A stretch of DNA of 64,000 nt, from positions 168,498 through 232,497 of the forward strand of contig NZ_BCQJ01000004.1 of NCBI RefSeq assembly GCF_001544375.1, written 5' to 3'. The stretch is from Enterococcus canis NBRC 100695 (lineage in GTDB: Bacteria; Bacillota; Bacilli; Lactobacillales; Enterococcaceae). The notes under the pieces are model-generated. The model saw nothing but the letters and a program-made list of their open reading frames with translations, was not told where the DNA came from and did not search any database. The position numbers and the translations under genes are program-made. This document shows positions 9,421 to 21,508 of this stretch, one piece after another (position 1 is the stretch's first letter; the number at the start of each line of letters is the position of its first letter).

Positions 9421-9451
9421 TTGACTGTAACGTTACGTTACAGTTTATTCT
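9421..9451 (+). promoter_or_regulatory. MerR-type promoter and operator of the ABC exporter
   Basis: TTGACT (9421-9426) and TATTCT (9446-9451) are separated by 19 bp, longer than the optimum, as in MerR-activated promoters. The spacer holds a perfect inverted repeat with arms ACTGTAACG (9424-9432) and CGTTACAGT (9436-9444) around TTA. The operator therefore sits between -35 and -10, exactly where MerR proteins untwist DNA. Confidence 0.88.
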
Positions 9452-9477
9452 AGCATAGTCGAGAGGAGGAACAAACA

Positions 9478-11211
9478 ATGTTGAAACAATTTTATCAACT
9501 ACATAAGAAGGAAAGTACCTTGACCTTGCTTTTTATGATTTTACAGGCAGTTGGGACTTTACTGGTGCCCTACTACGTAGCTGCCATCATTGATGAGGGG
9601 ATTTTACAGGGCTCACTTTCTACCATTTGGCAAAATGGTGGTTTGATGCTAGGGGTCGCGGTTCTAACGGGTCTGACGGCAATTGCAGCTAGCTACTATT
9701 CCGCTGTCCTAGCAGGTCGCTTCGGACATTTTCTGCGAAACAAGCTGATTGAAAAAATCCAGACCCTTTCGGTTACAACCGTCGATGAATTGGGCACGCC
9801 AACACTATTAGCGCGCACAACTAGTGACATTACCAATCTGCAACAAATCGCCATGATGAGCTTTCAAATGATTTTACCGGCTCCCTTAGTCTGTTTAGCG
9901 TCCATCATTTTAACCGGAATGGTGTCTTGGCAATTGATTTGGATTCCAATTGCTACCATTTTAGGCTTTTCTTTGGTTGCGCTCATGGTGATTCGCCAAG
10001 CTACACCTTTAGCCCATGTCATGCAAGTGAAGATGGATCAGATGATGCAGGTTTTGCGGGAATTGATAACAGGGGTTAAGGTCATCCGCGCTTTCGATAA
10101 GACTACCTTTGAAAAAGAACGGACTGATCAGCGCTTCACCGCGTATGCCACCATCATGATCAAAGTCAACCGGCTCTTTGCCGTCTTGAATCCAACCGTC
10201 AACCTAGTTATGGGACTTGGCATGACAGCAATTTTAGCTTTTGGCGGCTGGCTTAGCGTCAGCGGCACGATTCCTGTAGGTAGTTTAACGGCTATCAGTG
10301 AATATACGATTTTAAGTCTATGGTTTCTAACGATGGCCGCTATGGTAATCGTGATGATTCCTAAAGCCCTCTCTTCCTATGAACGGATTCAAACGGTCAT
10401 TCAAGAGACGCCCGAAATCAAAGATGGCGCACGGCAATTGCAACCAAGTAGCGAGTCCGCCATCGTGCGCTTCCAACATGTCAACTTTAGCTATAGCGGT
10501 GCCGAAGAACCTGTTCTGCAAGACCTTGACCTGACAATTTATCGCGGGCAAACCTTTGCCATTGTTGGAGGTACTGGTTCAGGGAAAAGCACGATCGCTA
10601 AAGCTTTACTACGCTTAAAAGATGTCACCACTGGTCGCATTTTATTTCACGGGCAAGATATCCGGACCCTGAAACAACAGGATCTACGAGCACGAATCAG
10701 TTATGTCCCCCAAAAAGCCTTTTTATTCAGCGGCACTATTGCCGACAACTTACGCTACGGTGATCAGCAGGCTGACCTAGCTAAGATGGAGCAAGTGGCC
10801 ACGGTGGCGCAAGCTGCGGATTTTATTCACCAACAGCCCGCCGGCTTTGAAGCAGCGGTCAGTCAAAAAGGTAGTAATTTCTCTGGCGGGCAAAAACAGC
10901 GCCTAAGCATCGCCCGGGCCTTGATGAAGCCGGCGGATCTCTACTTTTTTGATGACAGCTTCTCTGCCTTGGATTATCAAACCGATGCCGCCCTAAGACA
11001 GGCGTTAAAGAGCTATTTACAGGACGCAGCCGTGGTGATTGTCGCTCAGCGCTTAGCTACCGTTATGCAGGCGGACCACATCATCGTTTTAGATCAAGGA
11101 CGCATCGTTGGCGCCGGCACCCATAAAGAATTAATGGCCAGCAACGCCGTGTATCAAGAATTTGCCCGGTCTCAAGGGCTGAAAGGAGCTAGCAATGAGC
11201 AAGCAAGTTGA
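9478..11211 (+). CDS. heterodimeric multidrug ABC exporter, subunit with degenerate catalytic site
   Basis: A 577-residue half transporter: six-helix membrane domain (about 1-310) then ATPase domain. Walker A is GGTGSGKST at about 364-372, the signature is the canonical FSGGQKQR (about 468), and Walker B reads LYFFDDSFSALD, with Asp where the catalytic Glu normally stands. In asymmetric exporters such as LmrCD, BmrCD and TM287/288 one subunit carries this substitution. It overlaps the partner gene by 17 bases. Together they form one exporter in the cytoplasmic membrane, probably induced through the MerR-type regulator upstream. Substrates cannot be read from the sequence. Confidence 0.93.
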   Translation: MLKQFYQLHKKESTLTLLFMILQAVGTLLVPYYVAAIIDEGILQGSLSTIWQNGGLMLGVAVLTGLTAIAASYYSAVLAGRFGHFLRNKLIEKIQTLSVTTVDELGTPTLLARTTSDITNLQQIAMMSFQMILPAPLVCLASIILTGMVSWQLIWIPIATILGFSLVALMVIRQATPLAHVMQVKMDQMMQVLRELITGVKVIRAFDKTTFEKERTDQRFTAYATIMIKVNRLFAVLNPTVNLVMGLGMTAILAFGGWLSVSGTIPVGSLTAISEYTILSLWFLTMAAMVIVMIPKALSSYERIQTVIQETPEIKDGARQLQPSSESAIVRFQHVNFSYSGAEEPVLQDLDLTIYRGQTFAIVGGTGSGKSTIAKALLRLKDVTTGRILFHGQDIRTLKQQDLRARISYVPQKAFLFSGTIADNLRYGDQQADLAKMEQVATVAQAADFIHQQPAGFEAAVSQKGSNFSGGQKQRLSIARALMKPADLYFFDDSFSALDYQTDAALRQALKSYLQDAAVVIVAQRLATVMQADHIIVLDQGRIVGAGTHKELMASNAVYQEFARSQGLKGASNEQAS

Positions 11212-12970
11212 GTTAGAAAAACCACAAGCAACCGCCGCTACTAGCAAGCGTTTGTTGCAACTATTATTACAGCAGCGACAGAAGTTTTTAGTGATTCTCA
11301 CCTCGGCCCTGTGTTTCGCCCTATTGATGGCCGTGACCCCTTTGTTACTGGGGTGGGGCTTGGATCAGCTAATCCACTTAATCAAAACTGGCACTACCAA
11401 CGAACTGCTAACGGTCTTAAAAGCACCACTTTTTGCGCTACTAGGCTGTTGGCTGGCTATTAGTCTCTTCTCCTTTCTACAGGAAAATACGATGGCTAGC
11501 GTCAGCGAAACCTTGACACTGACCCTGCGTAAGGAATTGACGGCCAAGCTAAACCGACTACCCATGCAATTCTATGATACCTATAAGACGGGTGACTTAC
11601 TGACGCGTGCCACGCTTGACTTAGATAAGGTCTCGGAAGTCCTGCAAGTGGGCTTGATGCAGCTGATTACCGCCGTCTTTAGTATCGCAATTGGCTTCGG
11701 CTTAATGCTTTTTATCAGTCCTTGGCTAACGGCTGGCATTTTAGTTTTACTAGTCGGCAGCAGCCTGCTGACGCGCTTTTTAGCAGCTAAAAACCAACAC
11801 TATTTTGCTGAAAATCAACGGACTTTGGGGGCAGTTGGCGCCCAAGCCGAAGAATATTTTACCGGCAACTTGTTGATTAAAACCTTTAACCAGCAAGAAC
11901 AAGTCAAGGCGAAAATGGCGGCTTTAAACGATGCCCAATACGAAGCCTTTAAAAAAGCTCAGTTTGTCAGTTATGCCATCAATCCCTTAATTCGTTTAGT
12001 CAATCAACTAGGCTTTGTCGTTAGTGCGGTCGTAGGAGGCAACTTGGTTTTACAAGGTAATTTGACGATTGGGGTACTGCAAGCTTATTTGCAATACGTT
12101 AACCAAGTCTCGGAACCCATCACACAAGCCGCCTACGTCATCAACAGTCTGCAAAGCGCCTTAGCTGCCTTGGAGCGGATCTTTGAGATTCTTGACTTGC
12201 CCGAGGAAAAGCAGGAAGCCGCTCAACCTCTACCAGATTTAAAAGGAGAAGTGCGTTTCCAACATGTGGCCTTTGCCTATCAAGCTGACAAACCACTAAT
12301 GACAGATGTCTCGTTTACGGCGCAACCCCAACAAACGGTTGCAGTTGTGGGTCCTACCGGTGCTGGCAAAACGACCTTGATCAATCTTTTGATGCGTTTT
12401 TATGAGGTAACTGGTGGTCAGATTCTTTTAGATGGTCAAGATACCCGCCAATTTAGCCGGGCTGACTTACGGCGACATTTTGGCATGGTTCTGCAGGACA
12501 CCTGGCTCTTTGAAGGCACGGTAGCGGAAAACATCGCCTACGGCAAACCCGCTGCAATACGCAGCGAAATCGTAACTGCAGCCAAAAAAGCCCAATGTGA
12601 TCACTTTATCCGCACACTGCCCCAAGGCTACGACACGGTCATTTCTGGAGACGGCACCGCCATCTCCCAAGGGCAACAACAACTGCTGACAATCGCCCGT
12701 GCAATTCTAGCTGATCCACAGTTGTTGATTTTGGACGAGGCAACCTCCAGCGTAGATACCCGCACGGAAAAATTGATCCAACGGGCGATGGCGCAACTGA
12801 CACAAGCCCGAACTAGCTTTGTCATTGCCCACCGACTTTCCACGATCGAAAACGCTGATTTAATCCTAGTGATGCAAAATGGCGATATTATCGAGCAAGG
12901 TACCCATCAAGAGTTAATGCAGAAGCAATCCTTCTATGCCAATCTATACAACAGCCAATTCGCGGTTTAA
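11195..12970 (+). CDS. heterodimeric multidrug ABC exporter, partner subunit
   Basis: A 591-residue half transporter with an N-terminal six-helix membrane domain (about 30-330) and a C-terminal ATPase. Walker A is GPTGAGKTT at about 386-394 and Walker B is the canonical LLILDEATSSVD with the catalytic Glu, but the signature is altered to ISQGQQQL (about 490). This complements the first subunit: its degenerate signature and the partner's Walker B Asp share one composite site, while the other site is fully canonical. It starts at 11195 after AAAGGAG, overlapping the upstream gene, and ends before a terminator at 12987. Confidence 0.93.
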   Translation: MSKQVELEKPQATAATSKRLLQLLLQQRQKFLVILTSALCFALLMAVTPLLLGWGLDQLIHLIKTGTTNELLTVLKAPLFALLGCWLAISLFSFLQENTMASVSETLTLTLRKELTAKLNRLPMQFYDTYKTGDLLTRATLDLDKVSEVLQVGLMQLITAVFSIAIGFGLMLFISPWLTAGILVLLVGSSLLTRFLAAKNQHYFAENQRTLGAVGAQAEEYFTGNLLIKTFNQQEQVKAKMAALNDAQYEAFKKAQFVSYAINPLIRLVNQLGFVVSAVVGGNLVLQGNLTIGVLQAYLQYVNQVSEPITQAAYVINSLQSALAALERIFEILDLPEEKQEAAQPLPDLKGEVRFQHVAFAYQADKPLMTDVSFTAQPQQTVAVVGPTGAGKTTLINLLMRFYEVTGGQILLDGQDTRQFSRADLRRHFGMVLQDTWLFEGTVAENIAYGKPAAIRSEIVTAAKKAQCDHFIRTLPQGYDTVISGDGTAISQGQQQLLTIARAILADPQLLILDEATSSVDTRTEKLIQRAMAQLTQARTSFVIAHRLSTIENADLILVMQNGDIIEQGTHQELMQKQSFYANLYNSQFAV

Positions 12971-12986
12971 TAATAACAATTTATCG

Positions 12987-13019
12987 AAAAGTCTGATCCT
13001 TTGTGGTCAGGCTTTTTTT
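12987..13019 (+). terminator. terminator after the ABC exporter operon
   Basis: Imperfect stem AAAAGTCTGATC / GGTCAGGCTTTTT with a run of seven T on the plus strand. Confidence 0.75.
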
Positions 13020-13037
13020 GGTACAAATCGTACCAAA
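13017..13037. promoter_or_regulatory. inverted repeat upstream of the GH1/EIIC operon, candidate operator
   Basis: Arms TTTGGTAC (13017-13024) and GTACCAAA (13030-13037) around AAATC form a perfect 8-bp inverted repeat. It lies about 55 bp upstream of the promoter of the beta-glucoside operon and touches the end of the preceding terminator. The RpiR-type regulator at 15903 is one possible ligand; this is inference from position. Confidence 0.4.
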
Positions 13038-13045
13038 TGCGGCAC

Positions 13046-13059
13046 AAAAACCGTTTTCA
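13046..13059. promoter_or_regulatory. candidate cre (CcpA) site
   Basis: AAAAACCGTTTTCA matches the TGWAANCGNTNWCA consensus at 12 of 14 positions and lies upstream of the GH1 promoter, consistent with carbon catabolite control. Confidence 0.5.
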
Positions 13060-13090
13060 CTACCAGCTTGCCCAACTCTTTGGAAGGGGA

Positions 13091-13118
13091 TTCACTTTTC
13101 TAAAAAGCGTGCTATATT
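13091..13118 (+). promoter_or_regulatory. promoter of the GH1/EIIC operon
   Basis: TTCACT (13091-13096), 16-bp spacer, TATATT (13113-13118) preceded by TG at the extended -10 position. Confidence 0.5.
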
Positions 13119-13120
13119 GA

Positions 13121-15840
<2,720 letters not shown>

Positions 15841-15849
15841 AATACTATA

Positions 15850-15899
15850 AAAAAAGAAGCACCTAACGTTTCCATGACGGAACGCTAGGTGCTTCTTTT
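15850..15899. terminator. bidirectional terminator between EIIC and the RpiR-type gene
   Basis: Long stem AGAAGCACCTA-x-CGTT / AACG-x-TAGGTGCTTCT with an A run at the left and a T run at the right, between converging genes. Confidence 0.85.
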
Positions 15900-15902
15900 C
15901 GG

Positions 15903-16658
15903 TTATTGCTTAGGTAGATCCGGATGCTGTTCTAAAGCATCTAAAATCTTTTCCATGATGTACATGGTGGGAATCTGACTACTGGCATCGTAAAAGCCGT
16001 ATTTGCGGGCTTCAGTATATTCATGAGCAATAATCATACTGCTCATTTTGGCTAATGTACTAGCACTGTTCCCTGTAATACCAATGATCTGATAATCCTG
16101 TAGTGGCTGATAATAAGCAATCATATCCACTAAATCCGGCGTTTCACCAGAATTGGAAACCGCAATCACCAAATTATCCGTCGTATTGTACAAGCGTGGT
16201 CGTAGTGGATAATACGGATCAGTTACTGCAAAGCTGTTAAAGCCTAAGGTGGCTAGACGACGGGCGCCATACTCACATAAAATCCCGGAAATACCGATTC
16301 CGACGAAGACGATATTATCGGAACGAATAATTAAGTCAGCTAGAATCCGCACGTTTTCCTCAAAATCAAAGGAAAAATTTTGCGGCTCTAGGGAAGCTAG
16401 CACACGATCACGGTAATCAGCCCCCTGCTCTCTTTCAGCCGCAATCACTTGCCGGACTGAAGCGCGAAACTCAGGATAGCTATTGAAACCCATCTTGCGG
16501 ATAAAACGCATCACAGAAGACGCTGAAGTATGGGAAGCTTGGGCAATCTCCCGCACCCGCATTTGAGGCAGATTTTCATAATGACTTAAAATATATTGAT
16601 AAATAGCTAAATCAGTACTGGAGAAATTTTTAGTGTCTTGTCCTTCAAAAATAGGCAT
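15903..16658 (-). CDS. RpiR/MurR-family transcriptional regulator
   Basis: A 251-residue regulator with an N-terminal RpiR-type helix-turn-helix (about 1-77; MRVREIAQASHTSASSVMRFIRKMGFNSYPEFR) and a C-terminal SIS sugar-phosphate-binding domain (about 105-235; IVFVGIGISGILCEYGARRLATLGF, AVSNSGETPDLVDMI). Such proteins sense phosphosugars. It converges on the GH1/EIIC operon and is the only local regulator, so control of that operon is likely. The ATG at 16658 has GAGGGAG before it. Confidence 0.9.
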   Translation of the reverse strand: MPIFEGQDTKNFSSTDLAIYQYILSHYENLPQMRVREIAQASHTSASSVMRFIRKMGFNSYPEFRASVRQVIAAEREQGADYRDRVLASLEPQNFSFDFEENVRILADLIIRSDNIVFVGIGISGILCEYGARRLATLGFNSFAVTDPYYPLRPRLYNTTDNLVIAVSNSGETPDLVDMIAYYQPLQDYQIIGITGNSASTLAKMSSMIIAHEYTEARKYGFYDASSQIPTMYIMEKILDALEQHPDLPKQ

Positions 16659-16749
16659 ACGTCTCCCTCCTCGTTTCTCAGTATAGCATAAGACCCTTTA
16701 ACAAAGTACAATCTCAAAATAAGCATCGCTGGGGCTCACCACCGCCTTC

Positions 16750-16785
16750 AAAAAGAACCTATGACCTGTTTCCAGCCATAGGTTC
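16750..16785 (-). terminator. terminator after the phosphoketolase gene
   Basis: Minus-strand stem GAACCTATG / CATAGGTTC (16785-16755) with a GGAAAC-containing loop, followed by five T. Confidence 0.8.
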
Positions 16786-16797
16786 CCATCTATTCTC

Positions 16798-19182
16798 TTA
16801 ATTAAAATGGATTTCTTTCCGTTTAAGTGGTGCCCATTGCCAGTTTTCCACTTCAGGAATATCAACGCCATTTTCACGGATATAGTCATGGTGGAAAGTG
16901 ATCGTGTCTTCCATTTTTTGCGCAAATTCAGCTACGGTTTCCCCATAAGCTGCCACTGCCGCATCTTTCGCAACGTGGAAACGGTCCATTTCAGACATCA
17001 CACGCATATCAAATGGTGTTGTAATGTCGCCATTTTCACGGTAGCCATGCAGATGGAGGTTATGATTGTGACGATCAAAGAAAATATCACGAATCATGCC
17101 TTCATAGCCGTGATAGCAGAAGACGATTGGTTTTTCTTTGGTAAAGTAGGTATCAAATTCTTCATCACTTAAGCCTCGCGGATCAACCCTCGGATGACGT
17201 AATTTCAAGATATCTAAAACATTGATAAAGCGAATCTTCAAATCAGGATAGGCTTGATTTAAAATAGTCACAGCGGCCAAAGCTTCCAAGTTAGGTTCAG
17301 TCCCGGCTGCAGCAATGACAACATCAGGTTCTTCATTCCCATCAGTGGAGGCCCAGTCAATAATCTTCAAACCATCGCGAACCAAAGTTTCAGCTTCCGC
17401 TGCTGAATAGAACTGTGGCCGTGGATGCTTAGAAGAAACGATTAAGTTGATTTGTTCTTCAGAGCTTAAGGCTTCAGCCATTACTGCCATCAAGGTATTC
17501 GTGTCGGCTGGTAAATACTCCCGGATAAATTCCGGTTTCTTTTCTGCCAAATGCGTCAATAAACCTGGATCTTGGTGGGTATAGCCATTATGATCTTGCT
17601 GGAAGACCGTTGAGGTGGCAATCAAATTCAAAGAGGGATACTGTTTGCGCCAAGTTTGTTCTTTGGCTTTACGTAACCATTTGAAATGCTGGGTGATCAT
17701 AGAATCGACTACCCGCAGGAAGGCTTCATAACTTGCAAAAAAGCCGTGGCGGCCCGTTAAAACGTAACCTTCTAAGAAGCCTTCACATTGATGCTCAGAC
17801 AATTGTGAGTCAATCACGCGGCCAGCTGGTGCCAACCATTCGTCGTAAGCCTCATTCCGAGCTTCTAACCATTGGCGATTCGTCACGTCAAAAACTTTAT
17901 TGAGACGGTTAGATTTCGTTTCGTCAGGACCAAAAATCCGGAAATTATCAGGATTGGCTACAATTAAATCTTTCGCAAAGTTACCAAATTCAATCATGTC
18001 TTGGGCTATGACAGCTCCAGGTGTACTAGTATCCACTGCATGTTGCTTCCAATCAGTAATCTTCAAAGGCTGCGGATTGATACCGCCATTCGTGATTGGG
18101 TTGATTGACATGCGGCGGTCACCTTTTGGTGCTAGGTCCCGGAGTTCCGCTTTAAAAGTTCCATTTTCATCAAATAATTCTTCCGGACGGTAAGACTTCA
18201 ACCATTCTACTAAGGCTGCACTATGGTCTAAATGATGAGCATCCACTGGAATTGGCACTTGGTGCGCCCGGAAACCACCCTCAATAGGTTCGCCGTCCCA
18301 CTCTTTTGGCCCCGTCCAACCTTTAGGTGTGCGCACGATTAACACCGGCCAGGCTGGCATTGTTACTTCTTCGGCTTTACCTTGGCGTGCCTTTGTTTGG
18401 ATTGCTTGAATTTTTTCGATTGCTTCGTCTAATTTTGCGGCCATGACCGGATGGACAGCAGCCGGATCAGTACCCGCTACAAAGATTGGTTCCCAACCTA
18501 GACCTTCAAAATATTTCTGCAAATCTTCATCTGACTTCCGTTCCAAAATCGTTGGGTTGGAAATTTTACCACCGTTTAAATAAAGAATCGGTAAAACAGC
18601 GCCGTCATTGACTGGATTGATAAAAGCATTAGAGAACCAGCTACCCGCTAACGGACCTGTTTCAGCTTCGCCATCGCCGACAACCACTGCCGCAATCACA
18701 TCGGGGTTATCTAAAATGGCGCCAGTAGCATGAGAAAGCGAATAACCTAACTCGCCACCTTCATGGATAGAGCCTGGTGTTTCTGGTGCTGCGTGGGAGG
18801 CAATTCCGCCTGGGAAAGAAAAGATTTTACATAATTCTTTTAAACCCGCCTCGTCTTGCGTAATTTCGGGATAAATTTCAGTATAACTGCCATCTAAGTA
18901 AGAGTTGGAAACCATCACTTGGCCGCCGTGACCAGGGCCCTCTACATAAAACATATTCAAATCATATTTATTGATAACTCGGTTTAAGTGCGCGTAAATA
19001 AAGTTTTGACCGGCAATCGTGCCCCAGTGACCAATGGGATGAACCTTCACATCTTTAGCTTCTAACGGTTGGGTTAATAATGGGTTGTCTTTCAAATACA
19101 TCTGCGCCACGGAAATATAATTGGCTGCGCGCCACCAAGCATCTACCTTGTCTAAATAATTCTGCGAATCTGTCTGTGTCAT
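16798..19182 (-). CDS. xfp: xylulose-5-phosphate/fructose-6-phosphate phosphoketolase
   Basis: A 794-residue thiamine-diphosphate enzyme that cleaves xylulose-5-P (and perhaps fructose-6-P) with phosphate into acetyl-P and glyceraldehyde-3-P (or erythrose-4-P). Family marks include [31 protein letters not shown], the TPP/Mg motif [14 protein letters not shown], and [12 protein letters not shown] in the middle domain. Length matches the family. It lies next to araBDA, whose end product is xylulose-5-P, so it completes the pentose phosphoketolase route. Its promoter is flanked by two near-identical 16-bp repeats. Whether it uses both substrates cannot be told from the sequence. Confidence 0.95.
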   Translation of the reverse strand: MTQTDSQNYLDKVDAWWRAANYISVAQMYLKDNPLLTQPLEAKDVKVHPIGHWGTIAGQNFIYAHLNRVINKYDLNMFYVEGPGHGGQVMVSNSYLDGSYTEIYPEITQDEAGLKELCKIFSFPGGIASHAAPETPGSIHEGGELGYSLSHATGAILDNPDVIAAVVVGDGEAETGPLAGSWFSNAFINPVNDGAVLPILYLNGGKISNPTILERKSDEDLQKYFEGLGWEPIFVAGTDPAAVHPVMAAKLDEAIEKIQAIQTKARQGKAEEVTMPAWPVLIVRTPKGWTGPKEWDGEPIEGGFRAHQVPIPVDAHHLDHSAALVEWLKSYRPEELFDENGTFKAELRDLAPKGDRRMSINPITNGGINPQPLKITDWKQHAVDTSTPGAVIAQDMIEFGNFAKDLIVANPDNFRIFGPDETKSNRLNKVFDVTNRQWLEARNEAYDEWLAPAGRVIDSQLSEHQCEGFLEGYVLTGRHGFFASYEAFLRVVDSMITQHFKWLRKAKEQTWRKQYPSLNLIATSTVFQQDHNGYTHQDPGLLTHLAEKKPEFIREYLPADTNTLMAVMAEALSSEEQINLIVSSKHPRPQFYSAAEAETLVRDGLKIIDWASTDGNEEPDVVIAAAGTEPNLEALAAVTILNQAYPDLKIRFINVLDILKLRHPRVDPRGLSDEEFDTYFTKEKPIVFCYHGYEGMIRDIFFDRHNHNLHLHGYRENGDITTPFDMRVMSEMDRFHVAKDAAVAAYGETVAEFAQKMEDTITFHHDYIRENGVDIPEVENWQWAPLKRKEIHFN

Positions 19183-19231
19183 GAATTGCTCCTCCTTGTG
19201 CTTTTATTCACAAATAATTTGAAATAAAAAA

Positions 19232-19313
19232 GTATTTTTTACCAAAACTCTCTTCTTGATTATAACAGTAGTTTCATTTAATGAAAAGGCTTTTTTGGTA
19301 TTTTTTACTAAAA
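19232..19313. repeat. direct repeat pair flanking the phosphoketolase promoter
   Basis: gtattttttaccaaaa (19232-19247) and gtattttttactaaaa (19298-19313) differ by one base and are 66 bp apart. One lies just downstream of the expected transcription start and one just upstream of the -35. The geometry suits a repressor that loops DNA, or paired activator/repressor binding. No regulator can be named. Confidence 0.6.
19259..19287 (-). promoter_or_regulatory. phosphoketolase promoter
   Basis: TTTTCA (19287-19282), 17-bp spacer, TATAAT (19264-19259) on the minus strand. Confidence 0.55.
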
Positions 19314-19320
19314 TGAACTA

Positions 19321-19356
19321 GAAAAAGATTTGACCGCCCGTCAGACGGCCAAATCT
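19321..19356 (-). terminator. terminator after araA
   Basis: Minus-strand stem AGATTTGGCCG / CGGTCAAATCT followed by TTTTTC. It ends the araBDA transcript. Confidence 0.8.
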
Positions 19357-19362
19357 ACTTGT

Positions 19363-20787
19363 TTATTTAATAACGGTAACTTCTAAACCTACTAATTTGG
19401 CCCAAGTTAATACTTGATCCGTTGTTAAGCTCAAGGATACCACCGTGTGATGACCACCACCAGCTTCGATCCATGCTTGGACGCCGTCTTGGAAGTTTGG
19501 TTTCACTTCCCATAAAACCCGTGCGACAGGTAAGTTTGGTGCTGCTTCAGTTGGTTCAAAGGCAGCGACTTCGTTCACTAACAATTTATAGTGGGTGCCA
19601 AAATCAGCCATTGAAACAACGACACCGTCACCAGCTTTGCCATCAAAAACTAAACGTGCAGGATCTTCACGGTCCCCCATCGATAATGGTGATACCACAA
19701 TTTTGGGTTTATTAACTGCTAAAGTTGGATCAACTTCCATCATATGAGACTGCAAGATCGCTTCATGACCGGCTGCCAATTCATACGTGTAGTCTTCCAT
19801 AAAGCCAGTATTTTGATTGTGCGCCATAATTTTCAATAAGCGGTCAATGGCGGCTGTCTTCCAGTCACCTTCGCCGGCAAAGCCGTACCCTTCTGCCATC
19901 AGACGTTGCACTGCTAAGCCTGGTAATTGTTGCATCCCGTATAAATCTTCAAAGTTGGTACTAAAGGCCGTGTAGTTGCCGGCTTCTAAGAAACGACGCA
20001 AACCAATTTCCTGACGTGCTTGGACTTTCACGTGATCTTCCCAAGTTTGATGGTCATAATCACCATAATCAAAGTCATATAATTCTTTATATTCGTTAAA
20101 GACTGCCTCAATTTCATCTTCTTTCACTGCATCCACATACTGCACTAAGTCGCCGATGCCAAAATAGTCTACTGTCCAGCCAAATTGAATCTGTGCTTCA
20201 ACTTTGTCGCCTTCCGTCACCGCAACGTTGCGCATATTATCGCCAAAACGAGCAACTTTGATGCCGAAGCTTTCATTATAAGCAACCGCTACATCCATCC
20301 ATTCAGCGATTTGTTTTTGAACTTCTGCTCGTTGCCAGTAGCCGACTACAATCTTGTTTTGTTTTTGCAAACGTGCATTGATAAAGCCGTATTCGCGGTC
20401 ACCATGAGCTGATTGGTTCAAATTCATGAAGTCCATGTCAATCGTTGACCACGGAATACTTTCATTGTATTGGGTAGCTAGATGTAGCAATGGTTTTTGC
20501 AATAATTTCGTCCCACGAATCCACATTTTTGCTGGTGAGAAGGTGTGCATCCAGGTAATCACGCCGGCAACCTCATCACGGTAGTTGACTTCTTTCATGA
20601 TTTTCGTAATGACATCTGGCGTTACCGCTAATTCTTGTAACACGATAGGATAAGGTAATTTGCCGCTGTCATTCAACGCTGCTACCATTTTCTCAGCATG
20701 ACTTTTTACTTCTTGTAGGGCTTCTTCTCCATAAAGATGTTGAGAACCTACCACAAACCAAAATTCTTTTTTTCCAATTGTTAACAT
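19363..20787 (-). CDS. araA: L-arabinose isomerase
   Basis: A 474-residue Mn-dependent enzyme converting L-arabinose to L-ribulose. It opens with the family start [16 protein letters not shown] and has the [15 protein letters not shown] stretch, the metal-site region with [12 protein letters not shown], and a C-terminal GGGHHTVVS. The ATG at 20787 follows AGGAGCGG; a longer frame to 20832 overlaps araD and lacks a better site. It is the third gene of araB-araD-araA. The length agrees with lactobacillar AraA rather than the 500-residue enterobacterial form. Confidence 0.96.
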   Translation of the reverse strand: MLTIGKKEFWFVVGSQHLYGEEALQEVKSHAEKMVAALNDSGKLPYPIVLQELAVTPDVITKIMKEVNYRDEVAGVITWMHTFSPAKMWIRGTKLLQKPLLHLATQYNESIPWSTIDMDFMNLNQSAHGDREYGFINARLQKQNKIVVGYWQRAEVQKQIAEWMDVAVAYNESFGIKVARFGDNMRNVAVTEGDKVEAQIQFGWTVDYFGIGDLVQYVDAVKEDEIEAVFNEYKELYDFDYGDYDHQTWEDHVKVQARQEIGLRRFLEAGNYTAFSTNFEDLYGMQQLPGLAVQRLMAEGYGFAGEGDWKTAAIDRLLKIMAHNQNTGFMEDYTYELAAGHEAILQSHMMEVDPTLAVNKPKIVVSPLSMGDREDPARLVFDGKAGDGVVVSMADFGTHYKLLVNEVAAFEPTEAAPNLPVARVLWEVKPNFQDGVQAWIEAGGGHHTVVSLSLTTDQVLTWAKLVGLEVTVIK

Positions 20788-20800
20788 ATGATCCGCTCCT

Positions 20801-21496
20801 TTATTTTTGTCCATAATAGGCATTAGCGCCATGTTTACGTAAGTAGTGTTTATCTAAAATTCGTTGCGGTAATTCCTTCGCAAAGTGGTTCAGTTGCCGT
20901 GCAAAGAGATTCATTTTACAAACTTCATCTAAAACCACCGCATTCATCACGGCACTATTGGCATCTTTGCCCCAAGTAAAGGGCCCATGACCATGTAACA
21001 GTACTCCAGGAATCTCTAGTGGTTCGATTTCACGTTCTTTAAAAGTTTCAATAATGACATTACCTGTTTCTTCTTCATAACCGCGGTCAATTTCCGCCTG
21101 CGTCAAAAAGCGCGCGCAAGGAACTGTTCCGTAGAAAGTATCGGCATGAGTCGTGCCCATGGCGGGTACATCTAAACCAGCTTGCGCCCAAATCGTCGCC
21201 CAAGTAGAGTGCGTATGCACAATGCCGCCTAACTCTTGGTAATGGCGATAAAGTACCGCATGGGTCGGTGTATCGGAAGAAGGATTCAATTCACCTTCCA
21301 CCACTTTGCCCTCTAAATCGCAAACCACCATGTCACTGGGTTTCAATGTTTCATAGTCAACGCCCGAAGGTTTAATGACGAACAAGCCTTTTTCCCGGTC
21401 AATGCCGCTGACATTGCCCCAAGTGTATTTGATCAAACCTTGTTTAGGTAACTCTAGATTGGCCTGAAAGACTTCTTCCTTTAATTGTTCTAACAC
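20801..21496 (-). CDS. araD: L-ribulose-5-phosphate 4-epimerase
   Basis: A 231-residue class II aldolase-fold enzyme that converts L-ribulose-5-P to D-xylulose-5-P. Zinc ligands are visible in [20 protein letters not shown] and later in [20 protein letters not shown] and SSDTPTHA are also typical. The start is GTG at 21496 after AAGGAGG. It sits 13 bases from araA and 12 from araB, so the three are one transcript repressed by AraR. Its product feeds the phosphoketolase at 16798. Confidence 0.95.
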   Translation of the reverse strand: MLEQLKEEVFQANLELPKQGLIKYTWGNVSGIDREKGLFVIKPSGVDYETLKPSDMVVCDLEGKVVEGELNPSSDTPTHAVLYRHYQELGGIVHTHSTWATIWAQAGLDVPAMGTTHADTFYGTVPCARFLTQAEIDRGYEEETGNVIIETFKEREIEPLEIPGVLLHGHGPFTWGKDANSAVMNAVVLDEVCKMNLFARQLNHFAKELPQRILDKHYLRKHGANAYYGQK

Positions 21497-21508
21497 GTGT
21501 CTTCCTCC

